A stretch of DNA of 64,000 nt from Psychrobacter immobilis (GTDB lineage Bacteria > Pseudomonadota > Gammaproteobacteria > Pseudomonadales > Moraxellaceae), in the NCBI RefSeq assembly GCF_904846185.1, contig NZ_CAJGZQ010000008.1, positions 1 through 64,000 on the forward strand, read 5' to 3'. Below, piece by piece: positions 63,266 through 64,000 of the stretch. The notes beneath the pieces were generated by a model. The model ran no database searches, was not told the DNA's origin, and saw only the letters and a list, made by a program, of their open reading frames with translations. The position numbers and the translations under genes were made by a program. The first letter of the stretch is position 1. Every line of letters begins with the position of its first letter.

Positions 63266-64000
63266 CGAGAGTCCTTACAGTAAACGTGGAAACAAATTAA
63301 AAGCGTGGCCAGCGTGCATAAATACGATGCAAACTTGGCGACGTAAACGATAATATAAAACAGGTAATCGTGTTCAGTTGATATCTTTTGTCAATTACTA
63401 CTTCTGCTATCAGTGCTTAATTAGCACCCTTACTTTCATTTTATGATCGGTATCTAAGTCAGTCTATATGACCACTCAGACAACCAAATTCAATGTCACA
63501 TCATCTAAAACATATTGCTTTTTAAGCAAAACTTACTCATAGAGGTAAGAAAAAATGACTCGTTCAAGGGTATTTCTAAGTTATCTGCTATCAAAACTGA
63601 TTGTATTTAGTCATTTTTCTTTCAAAAAACCGGCTCTTTCAAAACCAACAATTCTATCAAAACTAATATCGTCGCTGATATGTACCGTCTATAAGCCTAA
63701 CTACTGACAGTAATACTCTGCGAAACGGACAACCTAAACTTAATAGTTTTTCAGAATTAATAATAATCGGGGTAACTATAACTTTTAGAATCAGTATAAA
63801 CTATAGTGTTAATGGGAAAGCATGCAGACACAAAAAAATGCCAAACATCTATGGACGTTTAGCTTAAATTAACTGATTTCAAAAACTGGCATGTGTGCTT
63901 GCATGTATATCGTCTGTCCTTTTGATGGGTATCCACCGTGATGTTGCATACGTATGTTGGCAGACACAAAAGGTCAAGCTACGAATTATAGTAAAAAAAA
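63266..64000. other. Long gene-free leader upstream of rpoB
   Basis: At least 735 bases without a convincing frame. GCAGACACAAAA occurs twice (63824-63835 and 63960-63971). An imperfect inverted repeat pairs 63821-63843 with 63887-63905, and CATACGTATG at 63947-63956 is a perfect palindrome. It probably contains the rplL-rpoB intergenic control region. Confidence 0.4.
63821..63905. repeat. Imperfect inverted repeat upstream of rpoB
   Basis: CATGCAGACACA...ATGCCA (63821-63843) is matched by the complement TGGCATGTGTGCTTGCATG (63887-63905) with a few mismatches and a bulge. It may fold in the rpoBC leader transcript as an attenuator or processing site. Confidence 0.4.

Overview
The window looks like a stretch of a Psychrobacter chromosome (Moraxellaceae, Gammaproteobacteria). 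This is inferred from protein style, moderate-to-low GC with very A/T-rich intergenic DNA, and gene order such as mrcA | pilMNOPQ-aroK-aroB-SPOR protein and rpoB-rpoC. I could not run a search, so the genus is an inference. Almost all of it is conserved housekeeping sequence. There is no CRISPR array, no intact insertion sequence, no phage gene and no RNA gene that I can recognise.

Layout. Positions 1-930 are A/T-rich accessory-looking DNA: the start of a small membrane protein running off the left edge, and a decayed second copy of the end of valS. Then come valS, a formate/nitrite-family channel, a bile acid:Na+ symporter-like carrier, a cluster of two YbjQ-domain proteins with a small membrane protein, a YgfB/YecA protein, an acidic small protein, and a divergent YtjB-like membrane protein / serB pair. 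From 12.6 to 19.7 kb are a DUF368 lipid-carrier translocase, small membrane proteins, an SCP2 protein, bioB, hemJ, a secreted NlpC/P60-like protein and rph. Two fadD paralogues (19.9-24.0 kb) face parC.

Positions 26.9-32.4 kb are the most accessory-like part after the left edge: a NYN/OST-HTH protein, a divergent BLUF photoreceptor-like protein, a periplasmic PEBP-like protein, a HAD phosphatase, a small membrane protein and an orphan polyamine-type binding lipoprotein. A tandem duplication of a FUSC-family membrane protein follows, then gltBD (glutamate synthase).

The right third is core: a SPOR-domain protein, aroB, aroK and pilQPONM on the minus strand, divergent mrcA (PBP1a), a DUF6586-like protein, and rpoC-rpoB. 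The 735 bases upstream of rpoB are gene-free to the window edge.

How the genes connect: aroK/aroB feed the shikimate pathway, pilMNOPQ builds the type IV pilus alignment and secretin complex, mrcA and the DUF368 protein act on peptidoglycan and its lipid carrier, gltBD assimilates ammonia, the fadD pair activates fatty acids, and rpoBC encodes the polymerase core. Many genes end in clear rho-independent terminators, several of them shared by convergent neighbours. A small palindromic repeat (two good copies, one diverged, one possible fragment) is scattered between genes. I found no convincing new multi-gene defence or biosynthetic system. The best leads are the valS remnant, the BLUF protein lacking the usual flavin-contact Asn, the palindromic repeat family and the duplicated FUSC unit.
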